Assembly (NCBI RefSeq): GCF_002127655.1 | Contig: NZ_NEHB01000002.1 | Span: 261,388 to 325,387, forward strand | DNA length: 64,000 nt | DNA from: Janthinobacterium sp. GW456P | GTDB taxonomy: Bacteria; Pseudomonadota; Gammaproteobacteria; Burkholderiales; Burkholderiaceae_D | Reading direction: 5' to 3' | Shown here: piece after piece, positions 26,189-34,991 of the stretch | How positions within the stretch are numbered: position 1 is the first letter of the stretch | Layout: each line of letters starts with the position of its first letter | Position numbers and translations under genes: made by a program | The notes under the pieces: generated by a model | The model's input: the letters and a program-made list of their open reading frames with translations, nothing else | Databases searched by the model: none | Told to the model about the DNA's origin: nothing

Positions 26189-27778
26189 TTAGTTGGCCGC
26201 AGGCGCCGCTGGCACGTCCAGCGTAATGGCCTTCAAGCCCAGGATATCGCTGCTGTAGTGACGGATCTTGTTGGCCAGGGCCGGGTCATCGTTCAGCTTT
26301 TGACCGTACGACGGCACCATTTCCACCATCTTCGCTTGCCATTCCGGCGTAGCCAGGCGGCTCTTGAAGGCCGTTTGCAGCACCTTGATCATGATCGGCG
26401 GCGCGGTCGAGGCGCCAGGCGAGGCACCCAGCAGGGCAACGATGCTGCCATCGGCGGCGCCGACGACTTCCGTGCCGAACTGCAGCAAGCCGCCTTTGAC
26501 AGGGTCATCCTTGACGATCTGCACGCGCTGGCCCGCGTTTTGCAAGGTCCAGTCTTCCATCTTGGCGTTCGGCAAGTATTCGCGCAGGGTTTTCAGGCGG
26601 TCTTCCGGCGAGTTCATCACTTGCTCGACCAGGTACTTGGTCAGCGGAATATTGTCGTAGCCGGCTTGCAGCATCGGTTTGACGTTGCCCGTGCCGATCG
26701 AGGCCGGCAGGTCGATCCACGAACCGTTTTTCAGGAACTTGGTCGAGAAGGTGGCGAACGGGCCAAACAGCAGGGCTTTCTTGCCATCGATGATGCGCGT
26801 ATCGAGATGCGGCACGGACATCGGCGGCGAACCGACGGACGCCTTGCCGTACACCTTGGCCGCATGCGCCGCCACCAGCGCTGGATTGGTGGTCACCAGC
26901 CATTGGCCGCCCACCGGCACGCCGCCGTAGCCCTTGGCTTCAGGAATGCCCGATTTTTCCAGCAACGGCAGCGAACCGCCACCGGCGCCGATGAAGACGA
27001 ACTTGGCGCGCACGGTCTTTTCCTTGCCGGCGCCCAGGTCTTTCACCGTCACGTTCCACACGCCATCGGCGCCGCGCTGGATGTCTTCCACCTGGTGGCG
27101 CAGGTGCAGCACCATGCCGTGATTGTCCGTCAGGTACTTCACCAGGCCGCGCGTGAGGTTGCCGAAATTGACGTCGGTACCGATGTCCATGCGCGTCGCG
27201 GCTACTTTCTGCCCCTTGTCGCGTCCCTGCATGATGAGCGGCGCCCATTGTTCGATCTGCGCCTGATCTTCCGAGTACAGCATGCCCTTGAACAGGTTTT
27301 CCTTTTGCAGCGCGGCATAGCGCTTCTTCAAAAAGGCGATATTGTCGTCGCCCCAGACAAAAGCCATGTGCGGCACGTTGTTGATGAAGGTTTGCGGCGC
27401 ACCCAGGTGCTTGTTGGCGACCTGATAAGCCCAGAATTGCTTGGAAATTTCGAATTGCTCGTTGATGGCAACGGCTTTCTTGGTCTCGATGCTGCCGTCG
27501 GCCGCTTCCGGCGTGTAGTTGAGTTCGGCAAATGCCGAGTGGCCCGTGCCTGCGTTGTTCATCGCATCCGAGCTTTCGGCGGCCACGGAATCGAGGCGCT
27601 CGACCATTTCCATCGTCAGCGAGGGATCGAGTTCCTTGAGCATGCTGCCCAGGGTGGCGCTCATGGTGCCGGCGCCGATCAGCAGCACGTCGACCGGTTT
27701 TTCGGACGAGGCCGGAGGGGTCTTGTTACATGCCGCCAGGATCAGGCACGACATCAAAAGTAATAGCGATTTACGCAT
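26189..27778 (-). CDS. mqo: Malate:quinone oxidoreductase
   Basis: FAD enzyme that oxidises L-malate to oxaloacetate and passes electrons to quinone at the membrane, in place of or beside NAD malate dehydrogenase. The 529 aa hold the dinucleotide motif [14 protein letters not shown] (about 31-44) and family signatures such as [17 protein letters not shown] and GASPGAST. The N-terminus is unusual: MRKS, a hydrophobic stretch and a lipobox LAAC with Cys at 17, so the protein may be a lipoprotein rather than a cytoplasmic peripheral enzyme. It ends beside the possible MITE; a small hairpin GGCCAA/TTGGCC spans the stop codon. Confidence 0.95.
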   Translation of the reverse strand: MRKSLLLLMSCLILAACNKTPPASSEKPVDVLLIGAGTMSATLGSMLKELDPSLTMEMVERLDSVAAESSDAMNNAGTGHSAFAELNYTPEAADGSIETKKAVAINEQFEISKQFWAYQVANKHLGAPQTFINNVPHMAFVWGDDNIAFLKKRYAALQKENLFKGMLYSEDQAQIEQWAPLIMQGRDKGQKVAATRMDIGTDVNFGNLTRGLVKYLTDNHGMVLHLRHQVEDIQRGADGVWNVTVKDLGAGKEKTVRAKFVFIGAGGGSLPLLEKSGIPEAKGYGGVPVGGQWLVTTNPALVAAHAAKVYGKASVGSPPMSVPHLDTRIIDGKKALLFGPFATFSTKFLKNGSWIDLPASIGTGNVKPMLQAGYDNIPLTKYLVEQVMNSPEDRLKTLREYLPNAKMEDWTLQNAGQRVQIVKDDPVKGGLLQFGTEVVGAADGSIVALLGASPGASTAPPIMIKVLQTAFKSRLATPEWQAKMVEMVPSYGQKLNDDPALANKIRHYSSDILGLKAITLDVPAAPAAN

Positions 27779-28142
27779 ACGTAACTCCGTTTATGAATAC
27801 TGAAGGATGATTCTTGCGCGCCACCGTGGCGGCACCATCGCCGTGTTGAATGAAAAACAGCCAGCCATCCGGAACGCCAGGGCGGCCGGACAGGTCAAGG
27901 TCGATGGTGATAGGCATGCTGCCGCGCTCCGGGATAAGCCAGGAGCAAGATCTGGTGGCAAAGGTGCGGGCAATGGAAGCAAGCAATGGCAACAAAATCG
28001 CCATCGTGTCCAGTGCAAATATCAAGAGCGGCGATTTTATCACCGTTATTTGGCGCCGCCGGGCCGTGGCGGTAGTGGATAATACTTACTGCAGGGTATT
28101 AAATTGCGGTGACTAGCGGGTCACGAAAGCGGACGCCGGACG
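27779..28142. other. Intergenic stretch, possible gene remnant
   Basis: About 360 bases between mqo and a minus-strand terminator-like hairpin. Short frames exist on both strands, for example a plus frame from 27850 whose middle (KIAIVSSANIKSGDFITVIW) looks protein-like, but it has no good ribosome-binding site and I recognise no family. It may be a decayed gene or untranslated leader sequence. Confidence 0.35.
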
Positions 28143-28166
28143 GCAAAAAGGGCATCCCCGATGCCC
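28141..28166 (-). terminator. Terminator-like hairpin on the minus strand
   Basis: AAGGGCATC and GATGCCCTT pair around a 3-base loop; on the minus strand five T follow. No minus-strand gene is seen to its right, because the DUF1841 gene there runs on the plus strand. It might end antisense transcripts or be a relic. Confidence 0.5.
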
Positions 28167-28221
28167 TTCGCTGATGTACGCGGTACAATGCCGGCTGCCC
28201 CTTAGCCACAGTCCTACAGCC

Positions 28222-28644
28222 ATGTTCAACCCCTCTTCCGACGACGTGCGCCGCTTCTTTTGCGACACCTTGCGCAAGCACCGCGCCCATGAAATCCTCA
28301 CGCCGATGGAAGCCATCGCGCTCGACTGGATCCTCGAACATCCCGAGTATGAAAACGAGCTCTCCGATGTCGAAGCGGCGCTGGCGCGCGATTACTCCGT
28401 CGAAGGGGGCCAGGCCAATCCCTTCCTGCACCTGTCCATGCATCTGTCGATCACGGAGCAGGTGCAGGTGGACCAGCCGCGCGGCATCCGCCCGGCCGTC
28501 CAGCAGCTGACCCAGCGCCTCGATTCGGCCCATGCGGCCCAGCACGAAGTGATGGAATGCCTGGGCCAGATGATCTGGGCTTCGCAGCGCTCGGGCTTGC
28601 CGCCCGACACGGATGCCTATATCGACTGCGTGCGCCGCCGCTAG
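28222..28644 (+). CDS. DUF1841 family protein
   Basis: A 140-aa cytoplasmic protein that fits the proteobacterial DUF1841 family, recognised by MFNPS at the N-terminus, RRFFCDTLRKH, LTPMEAIALDWILEHPEY and a central NPFLHLSMHLSITEQ. The start at 28222 is chosen for this conserved MFNPS. Function is unknown; the many His and acidic residues could bind metal, which is speculation. A 100-nt repeat follows 11 bases after its stop. Confidence 0.88.
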   Translation: MFNPSSDDVRRFFCDTLRKHRAHEILTPMEAIALDWILEHPEYENELSDVEAALARDYSVEGGQANPFLHLSMHLSITEQVQVDQPRGIRPAVQQLTQRLDSAHAAQHEVMECLGQMIWASQRSGLPPDTDAYIDCVRRR

Positions 28645-28655
28645 GAACACCTGTC

Positions 28656-28755
28656 AAAACCTACTGCGCGTCGCGCTTTGCGGCCTGCGATGCTCACCGT
28701 ACTAGTGTACGGTTGCGCTTCTTAGCCACAAATCGCTGCCGCTCGCTACGGTTTT
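28656..28755. repeat. 100-nt palindromic dispersed repeat, copy B
   Basis: Same length and core as copy A at 21592-21691 (GCGCTTTGCGGCC, GCGATGCTCA, TTGCGCTTCT, GCCACAAATC, CCGCTCGCT). The ends AAAACC and GGTTTT pair, and outside them AACACCTG and CAGGTGT pair as well. The central hairpin CCGTAC-TAGT-GTACGG differs from copy A on both arms. It lies between the convergent DUF1841 and norB genes. Confidence 0.75.
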
Positions 28756-28779
28756 TCCAGGTGTTACGCCAGTACTACC

Positions 28780-31065
28780 TCACATCGGCTTGACTGCCTC
28801 CTTCATACGCTGAGGCAATACCTGTGCCGGCCCTCTTCCCATCAATCCCAGCACCACCTGCAATGCCATGGCGACGGCGCCGACGATGAAGACCACGTCG
28901 CCGAAGGTGCGTATCCAGCGCAGGTTCTGCAGCAGCGGTTGCTGCATGAAGCCTTCGCTGCGGGCAAACCACAGGCCTTCCGTGACGCTGGCGTGGAACT
29001 GGATGATGCCAATCGGCAGCAAGCTGGTAAAGATCATCAGCGCCAGCCCCCCGTTCAAGCCCCAGAACGCCGTCTTCATCAGCGCAGGGCTGAAGCGGTA
29101 GTCGGGCCGCAGATAACGCAGTACCAGCAAGGTAAAGCCCAACGCCAGGAAACCGTACACGCCAAACAGCGCCGCATGCGCATGCACGGGAGTCGTGTTC
29201 AAGCCCTGGATGTAGTACAAGGCCACAGGCGGATTGATCATGAAGCCCAGCACACCCGCGCCCAGCATGTTCCAGAAGGCGACGGCGACAAAGCACATCA
29301 GCGGCCAGCGCAGGTTTTCCATCCACGGCGCGCGCTCCTTCAGGCGCCAGTTTTCCCACGCTTCGTGGCCCAGCACGATCAGCGGCACCACTTCCAGCGC
29401 GCTGAAGCTAGCGCCGATGGCCATCACAGGCGTGGTGGTGCCGGCAAAGTACAGGTGGTGGAAGGTGCCGGGTATGCCGCCCAGCATGAACAGCGAGGCC
29501 GAGGCCAGGCTGGCCGTCGTGGCCATGCGCACCGACACCAGGCCCAGGGTCGAGAAGATGAAGGCCAGCGCCGTCGTGGCGAACACTTCAAAGAAACCCT
29601 CCACCCACAGGTGCACCACCCACCAGCGCCAGTATTCCATCACCGACAGGTGCGTGCGTTCGCCGTAGAACAGGCCGGCACCGTAGAACAGGCCGATGGC
29701 GCCCACGGATGCCGTCAGCAGCGCCAGCAGATTCCTGTCGCCGCCCGGCTGGCGCAGGGCCGGCACGACGCCGCGCAGCATCAACACCAGCCACAGCAGG
29801 ATACCGACGAATTTGCCGATTTGCCACAAGCGTCCCAGGTCCACGTATTCATAGCCCTGGTGGCCGAGCCAGAAATTCCACTCGGGCGGCATGATTTGCG
29901 CGATGGCCAGGTAGTTGCCGATGAAGGAGCCGACGACCACCAGCACCAGCGCCCAGAACAGCACGTCGACGCCCAGGCGCTGCCACTTCGGATCCTTGCC
30001 GCCATTGATCAGGGGCGCGAGGAACAGGCCGGCGGCCAGGAAGCCCGTGGCGATCCAGAACAGCGCCGCCTGGATGTGCCAGGTGCGCGTGAGCGCATAC
30101 GGGAACCAGCGCGACACGTCGATGCCGTAGAACTGCTGCCCCTCCACCGTGTAGTGCGCCGTAAAGCCGCCGATGAAGACCTGGAAGATGAACAGCGCCA
30201 CCACCAGGAACAGGTATTTGCCCAGTCCCCGCTGCGAAGACGTCAGCGCGAAAGTGGTGAGCGGATCGCGCGGGCCGGCGGCCGGCAGCGCTTCGTCGTG
30301 GTCACGCAGGAAGGCCCAGCCCCACACAAGGAAGCCCACGCCGGCCAGCAGCACCACCACGCTGGCGACCGACCAGACGAGGTTTTCGCCGCTGGGCTGG
30401 TTGCCGATCAGCGGTTCGTGCGGCCAGTTGTTCGTGTAGGTCACTTTCTGGCCTGGACGCTCGGTGGCGGCAGCCCACGCCGTCCAGAAGAAGAACTGCG
30501 TCATCTGCGCGCGCCGCGCGGCACTGGGCAGGGTGTTTTCCTTCATGGCGAAGTGTTCGCGGCTGGCATGCAGCGCCGGTGCGTCGGAGAACAGCTGGTC
30601 GTAATAGTGCGCCGTGTTGGCGATGGCTTGCACGCGGCGCGCCGACAGATGCAGCACTTGCGCGTCATCGGTCCGGTTGCCGCGGTATTCCAGCCTGAGC
30701 GCTTCGCGCAGCGCCGCCTGCGCGGGGCCGTCGAGCGCCGCGTAGGCCTTGCCGTGCAGTTCTTGCGCGGCCAGTTCCAGCCAGGCCGTCAGTTCGCGGT
30801 GCAGCCAGTCGGCCGTCCAGTCGGGCGCCTGGTAGGCGCCGTGGCCCCAGATGGAGCCAAGCTGCATGCCGCCCACCGATTGCCAGGCCGTCTGGCCGTC
30901 GAGGATGCCCTCGCGGTCGAACAGCTGCCGGCCGTCCTGCGCCAGCACTTGCGCGGGAATCGGCGGCGCCTGGCGGTACACTTCCGTGCCGTAGTAGCCG
31001 AGCAGCGAAAACGTCACGATCAGCACACCGATCAGGGTGAACCAGAGTTTTTTGTAGGGACCCAT
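28780..31065 (-). CDS. norB: Quinol-dependent nitric oxide reductase (qNOR)
   Basis: Inner-membrane enzyme that reduces two NO to N2O with electrons from quinol. The 761 aa exceed cytochrome-c-dependent NorB (about 450-470 aa) by an N-terminal extension: a first helix (about 7-27), then a periplasmic region of about 200 residues before the 12-helix core, as in qNOR (NorZ). Core metal ligands are visible in HLWVEGFFEV, PGTFHHLYFAG and HAHAALFG. No norC is present, which agrees with the quinol type. It is last in the nirK-ytfE-norB operon, 14 bases after ytfE, so its expression should follow the sigma-54/NorR promoter before nirK. Confidence 0.95.
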   Translation of the reverse strand: MGPYKKLWFTLIGVLIVTFSLLGYYGTEVYRQAPPIPAQVLAQDGRQLFDREGILDGQTAWQSVGGMQLGSIWGHGAYQAPDWTADWLHRELTAWLELAAQELHGKAYAALDGPAQAALREALRLEYRGNRTDDAQVLHLSARRVQAIANTAHYYDQLFSDAPALHASREHFAMKENTLPSAARRAQMTQFFFWTAWAAATERPGQKVTYTNNWPHEPLIGNQPSGENLVWSVASVVVLLAGVGFLVWGWAFLRDHDEALPAAGPRDPLTTFALTSSQRGLGKYLFLVVALFIFQVFIGGFTAHYTVEGQQFYGIDVSRWFPYALTRTWHIQAALFWIATGFLAAGLFLAPLINGGKDPKWQRLGVDVLFWALVLVVVGSFIGNYLAIAQIMPPEWNFWLGHQGYEYVDLGRLWQIGKFVGILLWLVLMLRGVVPALRQPGGDRNLLALLTASVGAIGLFYGAGLFYGERTHLSVMEYWRWWVVHLWVEGFFEVFATTALAFIFSTLGLVSVRMATTASLASASLFMLGGIPGTFHHLYFAGTTTPVMAIGASFSALEVVPLIVLGHEAWENWRLKERAPWMENLRWPLMCFVAVAFWNMLGAGVLGFMINPPVALYYIQGLNTTPVHAHAALFGVYGFLALGFTLLVLRYLRPDYRFSPALMKTAFWGLNGGLALMIFTSLLPIGIIQFHASVTEGLWFARSEGFMQQPLLQNLRWIRTFGDVVFIVGAVAMALQVVLGLMGRGPAQVLPQRMKEAVKPM

Positions 31066-31079
31066 CGGTCTTTCCTTTG

Positions 31080-31757
31080 TCAGTGCACCACGGCCGGCGC
31101 AAAGCGCTCGAACAGGATATTGTTTTCAGTATGGATGTGCGCCATCAGGTCTTCGCGGAAGGTGCGCAAGCCCGTGTACAGCGCGCGCCAGGTGGTGCAG
31201 GCGCCGCCAGGTGCGGTGATATCGTTCGTCATCGCCTCCATCGCGCGCAAGGCCACGCCATGGTCGTCGTGCTCCATGCGCATCACGTTGATCGGCGCGC
31301 CGGCCCGGGGGCCCTGGCCGCGCACGATCATCGGGAACAGCACGTCTTCCTCCTTGCGCATGTGGCTTTCCAGCTCCTGCGCCATGGCCGACAGGTGTTC
31401 CGCCAGCCCGTGCGGACAGTCGGTGCGGTCGCCATGCACCTGCTCGACCTTGCGCGCCAGGCGTATCAGCTCGGGCAGCTGCTCGCGGTGCACGGCGTGG
31501 TAGCGGGCCAGGATGTGCTCCACCAGTTCCGGCGCGCCAGCATCCTGCCAGTCACGCTCGCCGCTGGTGTCCGCGCGTCCTGCCAGTACTTGCAGTTCCT
31601 TGACGATGGGGGCAGCGTCCACGCCGGCCGCTTCGGCCGCCGCGCGCAGGGTCTTGTTGCCGCCGCAGCAGAAATCCAGGCGGTGCGCATCGAACAGGCG
31701 CGTCGCGCCAGGGATGCGGCGGGCCAGCTGGCCCAGGGATTGGTCGATCATTTCCAT
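31080..31757 (-). CDS. ytfE: Iron-sulfur cluster repair di-iron protein (YtfE/RIC)
   Basis: Haemerythrin-like di-iron protein that restores iron-sulfur clusters damaged by NO; also called DnrN or ScdA. The 225 aa start with a ScdA-type N-terminal domain (LFDAHRLDFCCGG, C30 and C31), followed by a four-helix domain with metal-binding His/Glu in ILARYHAVHREQLPEL, ESHMRKEEDVLFPM, MEHDDHG and IHTENNILF. AAGGAAC precedes the ATG. It lies between nirK (29 bases) and norB (14 bases), so NO made by NirK would induce both the repair protein and the NO reductase. Confidence 0.94.
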   Translation of the reverse strand: MEMIDQSLGQLARRIPGATRLFDAHRLDFCCGGNKTLRAAAEAAGVDAAPIVKELQVLAGRADTSGERDWQDAGAPELVEHILARYHAVHREQLPELIRLARKVEQVHGDRTDCPHGLAEHLSAMAQELESHMRKEEDVLFPMIVRGQGPRAGAPINVMRMEHDDHGVALRAMEAMTNDITAPGGACTTWRALYTGLRTFREDLMAHIHTENNILFERFAPAVVH

Positions 31758-31786
31758 AACAGTTCCTTGAGGATGAATAGGTAGAT

Positions 31787-33280
31787 TTATTGCACGGCGC
31801 CCGCGTGATACACGCCCGGCACGGGGTCGCCCGTCACTTCCAGCACGCCCACGGCGCCCTTGCCGGCGCGCGACAGCGCATGGTCGACCAGCAGATAGCT
31901 GCCGGGGTGCTGGACCTTGAGTTCGACGATGGTCGCGCCGCCCGGTGCGACGAGCGTGGTTTGCACGTCGTGTTTCGGGCTGCTGATCGAGCCTTCGCTG
32001 TACACCTTGTCGAAGATCTCGCCGATGATGTGGAACGATGAAATCTTGTTCGGGCCGCCGACGCCGAAATAGATGCGCACGGTCTCGCCGACTTTGGCCT
32101 GCAATTTGTGCGTCTTGCTCAGGGCGCCCACTTCGCCGTTGAAGACGTAGTAGTCGGGCAGCTCATTGGCCATTTTTTCCAGGTTCGGCTCCTGGTGCAC
32201 GGGTGCGCCGTGCGGACGGCCCGTGTACATCTCGCCCTGCATCACGTAATACTCGCGGTCGACTTTTGACAGACCGCCTTCCGGCTCGACCAGGATCATG
32301 CCGTACATGCCGGCCGCGATATGCTGCGGCACCAGCGGCGTGGCGCAGTGGTAGACGAACAGGCCCGGATTGAGCGCCTTGAAAGTCACCGTCTTTTCCT
32401 GCCCCGGCGCCACCTGCGTATGCTGTCCGCCGCCATGGCCGCCCGTCACCGCGTGCAGGTCGATCGAGTGGATCATCTTGCTGTCCCTGGCGTTGAACAG
32501 GGTCAGCTCGACCGTGTCGCCCACCTTAGCGCGCAGCATCGGGCCAGGCACTTGCCGGTTGAAGGTCCAGTAGGTAAAACTGGTGCCGTCATCGAGCTTG
32601 CCCGGCAGTTCCACCGTCTCCATGCGGTATTTCAGGGTTTGCGGCGCGCGCGCGGCGATGGCGGCCGGCACCGAGGCAGGATTGGCGGCCACGCTGACGG
32701 CCGATGGATCGGGGCCGCGCATCGGCGACGGCGCGGGCGTGTACAGTGCCAGCGCGGCGGCCTGGCCCGATTCGCTGGCAGCGCCGGCGGCGGCGGCCTT
32801 CGGCGCACCGGCTTCGGCCAGCGAGGTGCCGGCGACTTCCAGCTTGCCTTCCATGCCGATCTGCCGGTGGCCGGGAATCGAGCAGTAATAGGTGAAGGTG
32901 CCGGCGCGCGTGACCTTGAAGCGCACGCTGGTGCTGCCGCTATTGGCGCTGAACTTGCTTGATGCCACGTTCAGCTCCGGGATCAGCAGGTCGTGTTCGG
33001 CGCCTTCGCCGCTTTTCAGCACGAGTTCGACCGTGTCGCCCACGTTCGCCGCCAGCACGGGGTTGACTTGCCCCTTGGCGTCGACGAACACCATCTTGCC
33101 GTCGACGATATTCGTTTGCAGCTCATAGCGCTTGAGCGTGGGGACAGGTTTGGCGGCGGATTTGGCGGCAGTGGCGGCGGCGCTGGCCGGCAGGCTCGCC
33201 TGCGCTTGCACGGACAGGGGCATGGCCAGGACGCAAACGGCGGCGGCAATGGCGCGGAGGGAGGGAGTCGTTTTCATCAA
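31787..33280 (-). CDS. nirK: Copper nitrite reductase with extra N-terminal cupredoxin
   Basis: Periplasmic enzyme reducing nitrite to NO. At 497 aa it is longer than the usual ~360-380 aa two-domain NirK. After a signal peptide ending VQAQA (about 27) comes a cupredoxin domain (about 45-150) with a full type 1 copper set: H96, C133, H138, M143. A low-complexity Ala/Pro linker (155-215) leads to the NirK core with type 1 ligands H271, C312, H320, M325, type 2 ligands H276 and H311, catalytic D274 and H417, and a late His in LLVDHALSR. N-terminal cupredoxin fusions are known in some NirK enzymes and are thought to act as a tethered electron carrier. It heads the nirK-ytfE-norB operon. Confidence 0.95.
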   Translation of the reverse strand: MMKTTPSLRAIAAAVCVLAMPLSVQAQASLPASAAATAAKSAAKPVPTLKRYELQTNIVDGKMVFVDAKGQVNPVLAANVGDTVELVLKSGEGAEHDLLIPELNVASSKFSANSGSTSVRFKVTRAGTFTYYCSIPGHRQIGMEGKLEVAGTSLAEAGAPKAAAAGAASESGQAAALALYTPAPSPMRGPDPSAVSVAANPASVPAAIAARAPQTLKYRMETVELPGKLDDGTSFTYWTFNRQVPGPMLRAKVGDTVELTLFNARDSKMIHSIDLHAVTGGHGGGQHTQVAPGQEKTVTFKALNPGLFVYHCATPLVPQHIAAGMYGMILVEPEGGLSKVDREYYVMQGEMYTGRPHGAPVHQEPNLEKMANELPDYYVFNGEVGALSKTHKLQAKVGETVRIYFGVGGPNKISSFHIIGEIFDKVYSEGSISSPKHDVQTTLVAPGGATIVELKVQHPGSYLLVDHALSRAGKGAVGVLEVTGDPVPGVYHAGAVQ

Positions 33281-33322
33281 GCTTTCCTTGGTCTTGTATG
33301 CCGGTTCGGCACTCTTACCAAG

Positions 33323-33337
33323 GCAAACCGCGTGCCA
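33323..33337 (-). promoter_or_regulatory. Sigma-54 promoter of nirK
   Basis: On the minus strand TGGCACGCGGTTTGC matches the sigma-54 consensus TGGCAC-N5-TTGC at every fixed position. A transcript would begin near 33311, about 30 bases before the nirK ATG at 33280. Confidence 0.85.
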
Positions 33338-33345
33338 GGAAAAAC

Positions 33346-33359
33346 TTGTTTTAAATCAA
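33346..33359. promoter_or_regulatory. FNR/DNR-like box
   Basis: TTGTT-TTAA-ATCAA differs by one base from the consensus TTGAT-N4-ATCAA bound by FNR/DNR/NNR regulators. It lies between the sigma-54 promoter of nirK and the NorR-type sites and could add control by low oxygen or NO. Confidence 0.5.
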
Positions 33360-33377
33360 CGATTTGAAAAATGTAGG

Positions 33378-33413
33378 GTCGATATGACCCTTTTGCAGTA
33401 CGGTCCGTTGTAC
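33378..33413. promoter_or_regulatory. Two NorR-type enhancer sites
   Basis: GTCGATATGAC (33378-33388) and GTCCGTTGTAC (33403-33413) both fit GT-N7-AC, the core recognised by NorR, with centres 25 bp apart. The first lies inside a longer palindrome AGGGTC-GATAT-GACCCT, and an outer pair TGTAGGGT / ACCCTACA encloses both. They are 50-90 bp upstream of the sigma-54 promoter and next to the norR start, so they could serve both genes. Confidence 0.7.
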
Positions 33414-33418
33414 CCTAC

Positions 33419-34978
33419 ATGGTAATTATGACCACCACCGCCATCCACCTGCTGCTGCTCACCGACCTGGTCGCCGACCTGCCCGTTGCCGTGCGCCTGC
33501 AGCGCCTGGTCGGCAGCCTGCGCGCGCACTTCGGCTGCGAAGCCGTGGCCTTGCTGAAACTCGATGGCGAGCACCTGCTTCCCGTGGCGATGGCCGGCCT
33601 GGCCAGCGATGCGCTGGGGCGGCGCTTCGCCGTCGCCGACCATCCGCGCCTGGCCGCCATCCTGCAGCGGCGCGGCGTGCTGTGCTTCCATCACGACAGC
33701 TCCCTGCCCGATCCCTACGATGGCCTGATCGCCGAGCGGGCCGGCGAGCCGCTGCCCGTGCACGACTGCATGGGCATGGCGCTCGACCTGGAAGGCGAGC
33801 GCTGGGGCGTGATCACGCTCGACGCGCTGCGGGTGGGCACTTTTGACGGGCAAGCGCAGCGCGACCTGGGCGAACTGGCTTGTGCCATCGAGGCGGCCGT
33901 GCGCGTGACCCGGCTGGAAACGGAAATCCGCGCCCTGCGCCTGTCGGGCGGCGCCATGCTGGCCGATGCGCAGGCGCCGCGCGAGGAACACGACTTCGTC
34001 GGCCAGAGCGGCGCCATCACGCAGCTGCTGCACGAGCTGCAGGTGGTGGCCGATTCCGAACTGCCGGTGTTGCTGCTGGGCGAGACGGGCGTGGGCAAGG
34101 AATTGTGCGCGCACCGCCTGCACCGGCTGTCGCGCCGCGCGGGCAAGCCATTGATCCACGTCAATTGCGCGGCCTTGCCCGAATCGCTGGCCGAGAGCGA
34201 ATTGTTCGGCCATGTGCGCGGCGCGTTTTCCGGCGCCGTCAGCGACCGGCCGGGGCGTTTCGAGGCGGCCGAAGGGGGCACCCTGTTCCTCGACGAAGTG
34301 GGGGAATTGCCGCTGTCCATACAGGCCAAGCTGCTGCGCACCTTGCAAAATGGCGAAATCCAGCGCCTGGGCGCGGACCGGCCGCGCAGGGTCAACGTGC
34401 GCGTGATCGCAGCCACCAACCGCAGCCTGCGCGAACATGTGCGCGACGGCTCGTTCCGCGCCGACCTGTACCACCGCTTATCCGTGTATCCGGTGCCGAT
34501 TCCGCCGCTGCGCGAGCGGGGCAATGACGTGCTGCTGCTGGCCGGCGGCTTCCTGGAACTGAACCGCGCGCGCCTGGGCTTGCGCAGCCTGCGCCTGTCG
34601 GCCGCGGCGGAAAACGCGCTGTGCCACTACCGCTGGCCGGGCAATGTGCGCGAACTCGAACATGTGATCAGCCGGGCCGCGCTGAAAGCGGTGATCCGCG
34701 GCGCCGACCGCAAGGATATCGTCACGCTGGAAACGGATATGCTCGACCTCGATGCGCTGGAAGCGCCGGCCGGCGCGGACGCGCCGGCACCGGCCGCCTG
34801 CGGCATGCCGGCGGCGGCGCCGCTGTCCATGCATCAGATCGTGGAAGCGAGCCAGCGCCAGGCCATCCGGCAAGCGCTGGCCCAGCATCAGGATAACTGG
34901 GCCGCCGCCGCGCGCCACTTGGGGCTGGACGCCAGCAATCTGCACAAGCTGGCGCGCCGGGTGGGACTGAAAGCCTGA
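33419..34978 (+). CDS. norR: NorR, NO-responsive sigma-54 activator
   Basis: Enhancer-binding protein that senses NO through a mononuclear iron in its GAF domain and then activates sigma-54 promoters. The 519 aa comprise a GAF domain (about 25-165) with candidate iron ligands R77, D98, D101, H115 and C117 at places matching the E. coli protein, an AAA+ domain with Walker A GETGVGKE (221-228) and contact loop GAFSGA (268-273, Ser in place of Thr), and a Fis-type helix-turn-helix at about 480-515. Two ATGs, 33419 and 33428, have equally poor ribosome-binding sites; the first is given. It is divergent from nirK, its likely target. Confidence 0.93.
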   Translation: MVIMTTTAIHLLLLTDLVADLPVAVRLQRLVGSLRAHFGCEAVALLKLDGEHLLPVAMAGLASDALGRRFAVADHPRLAAILQRRGVLCFHHDSSLPDPYDGLIAERAGEPLPVHDCMGMALDLEGERWGVITLDALRVGTFDGQAQRDLGELACAIEAAVRVTRLETEIRALRLSGGAMLADAQAPREEHDFVGQSGAITQLLHELQVVADSELPVLLLGETGVGKELCAHRLHRLSRRAGKPLIHVNCAALPESLAESELFGHVRGAFSGAVSDRPGRFEAAEGGTLFLDEVGELPLSIQAKLLRTLQNGEIQRLGADRPRRVNVRVIAATNRSLREHVRDGSFRADLYHRLSVYPVPIPPLRERGNDVLLLAGGFLELNRARLGLRSLRLSAAAENALCHYRWPGNVRELEHVISRAALKAVIRGADRKDIVTLETDMLDLDALEAPAGADAPAPAACGMPAAAPLSMHQIVEASQRQAIRQALAQHQDNWAAAARHLGLDASNLHKLARRVGLKA

Positions 34979-34991
34979 GCCGGGCTAAAGC

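Noticed and set aside
27771-28116. Short frames on both strands behind mqo
   Set aside because: Neither has a good start signal or family resemblance; kept only as a possible remnant.
28939-31503. An 854-codon plus-strand frame opposite norB and ytfE
   Set aside because: Same reason: a composition shadow of two clear genes with metal-ligand motifs.
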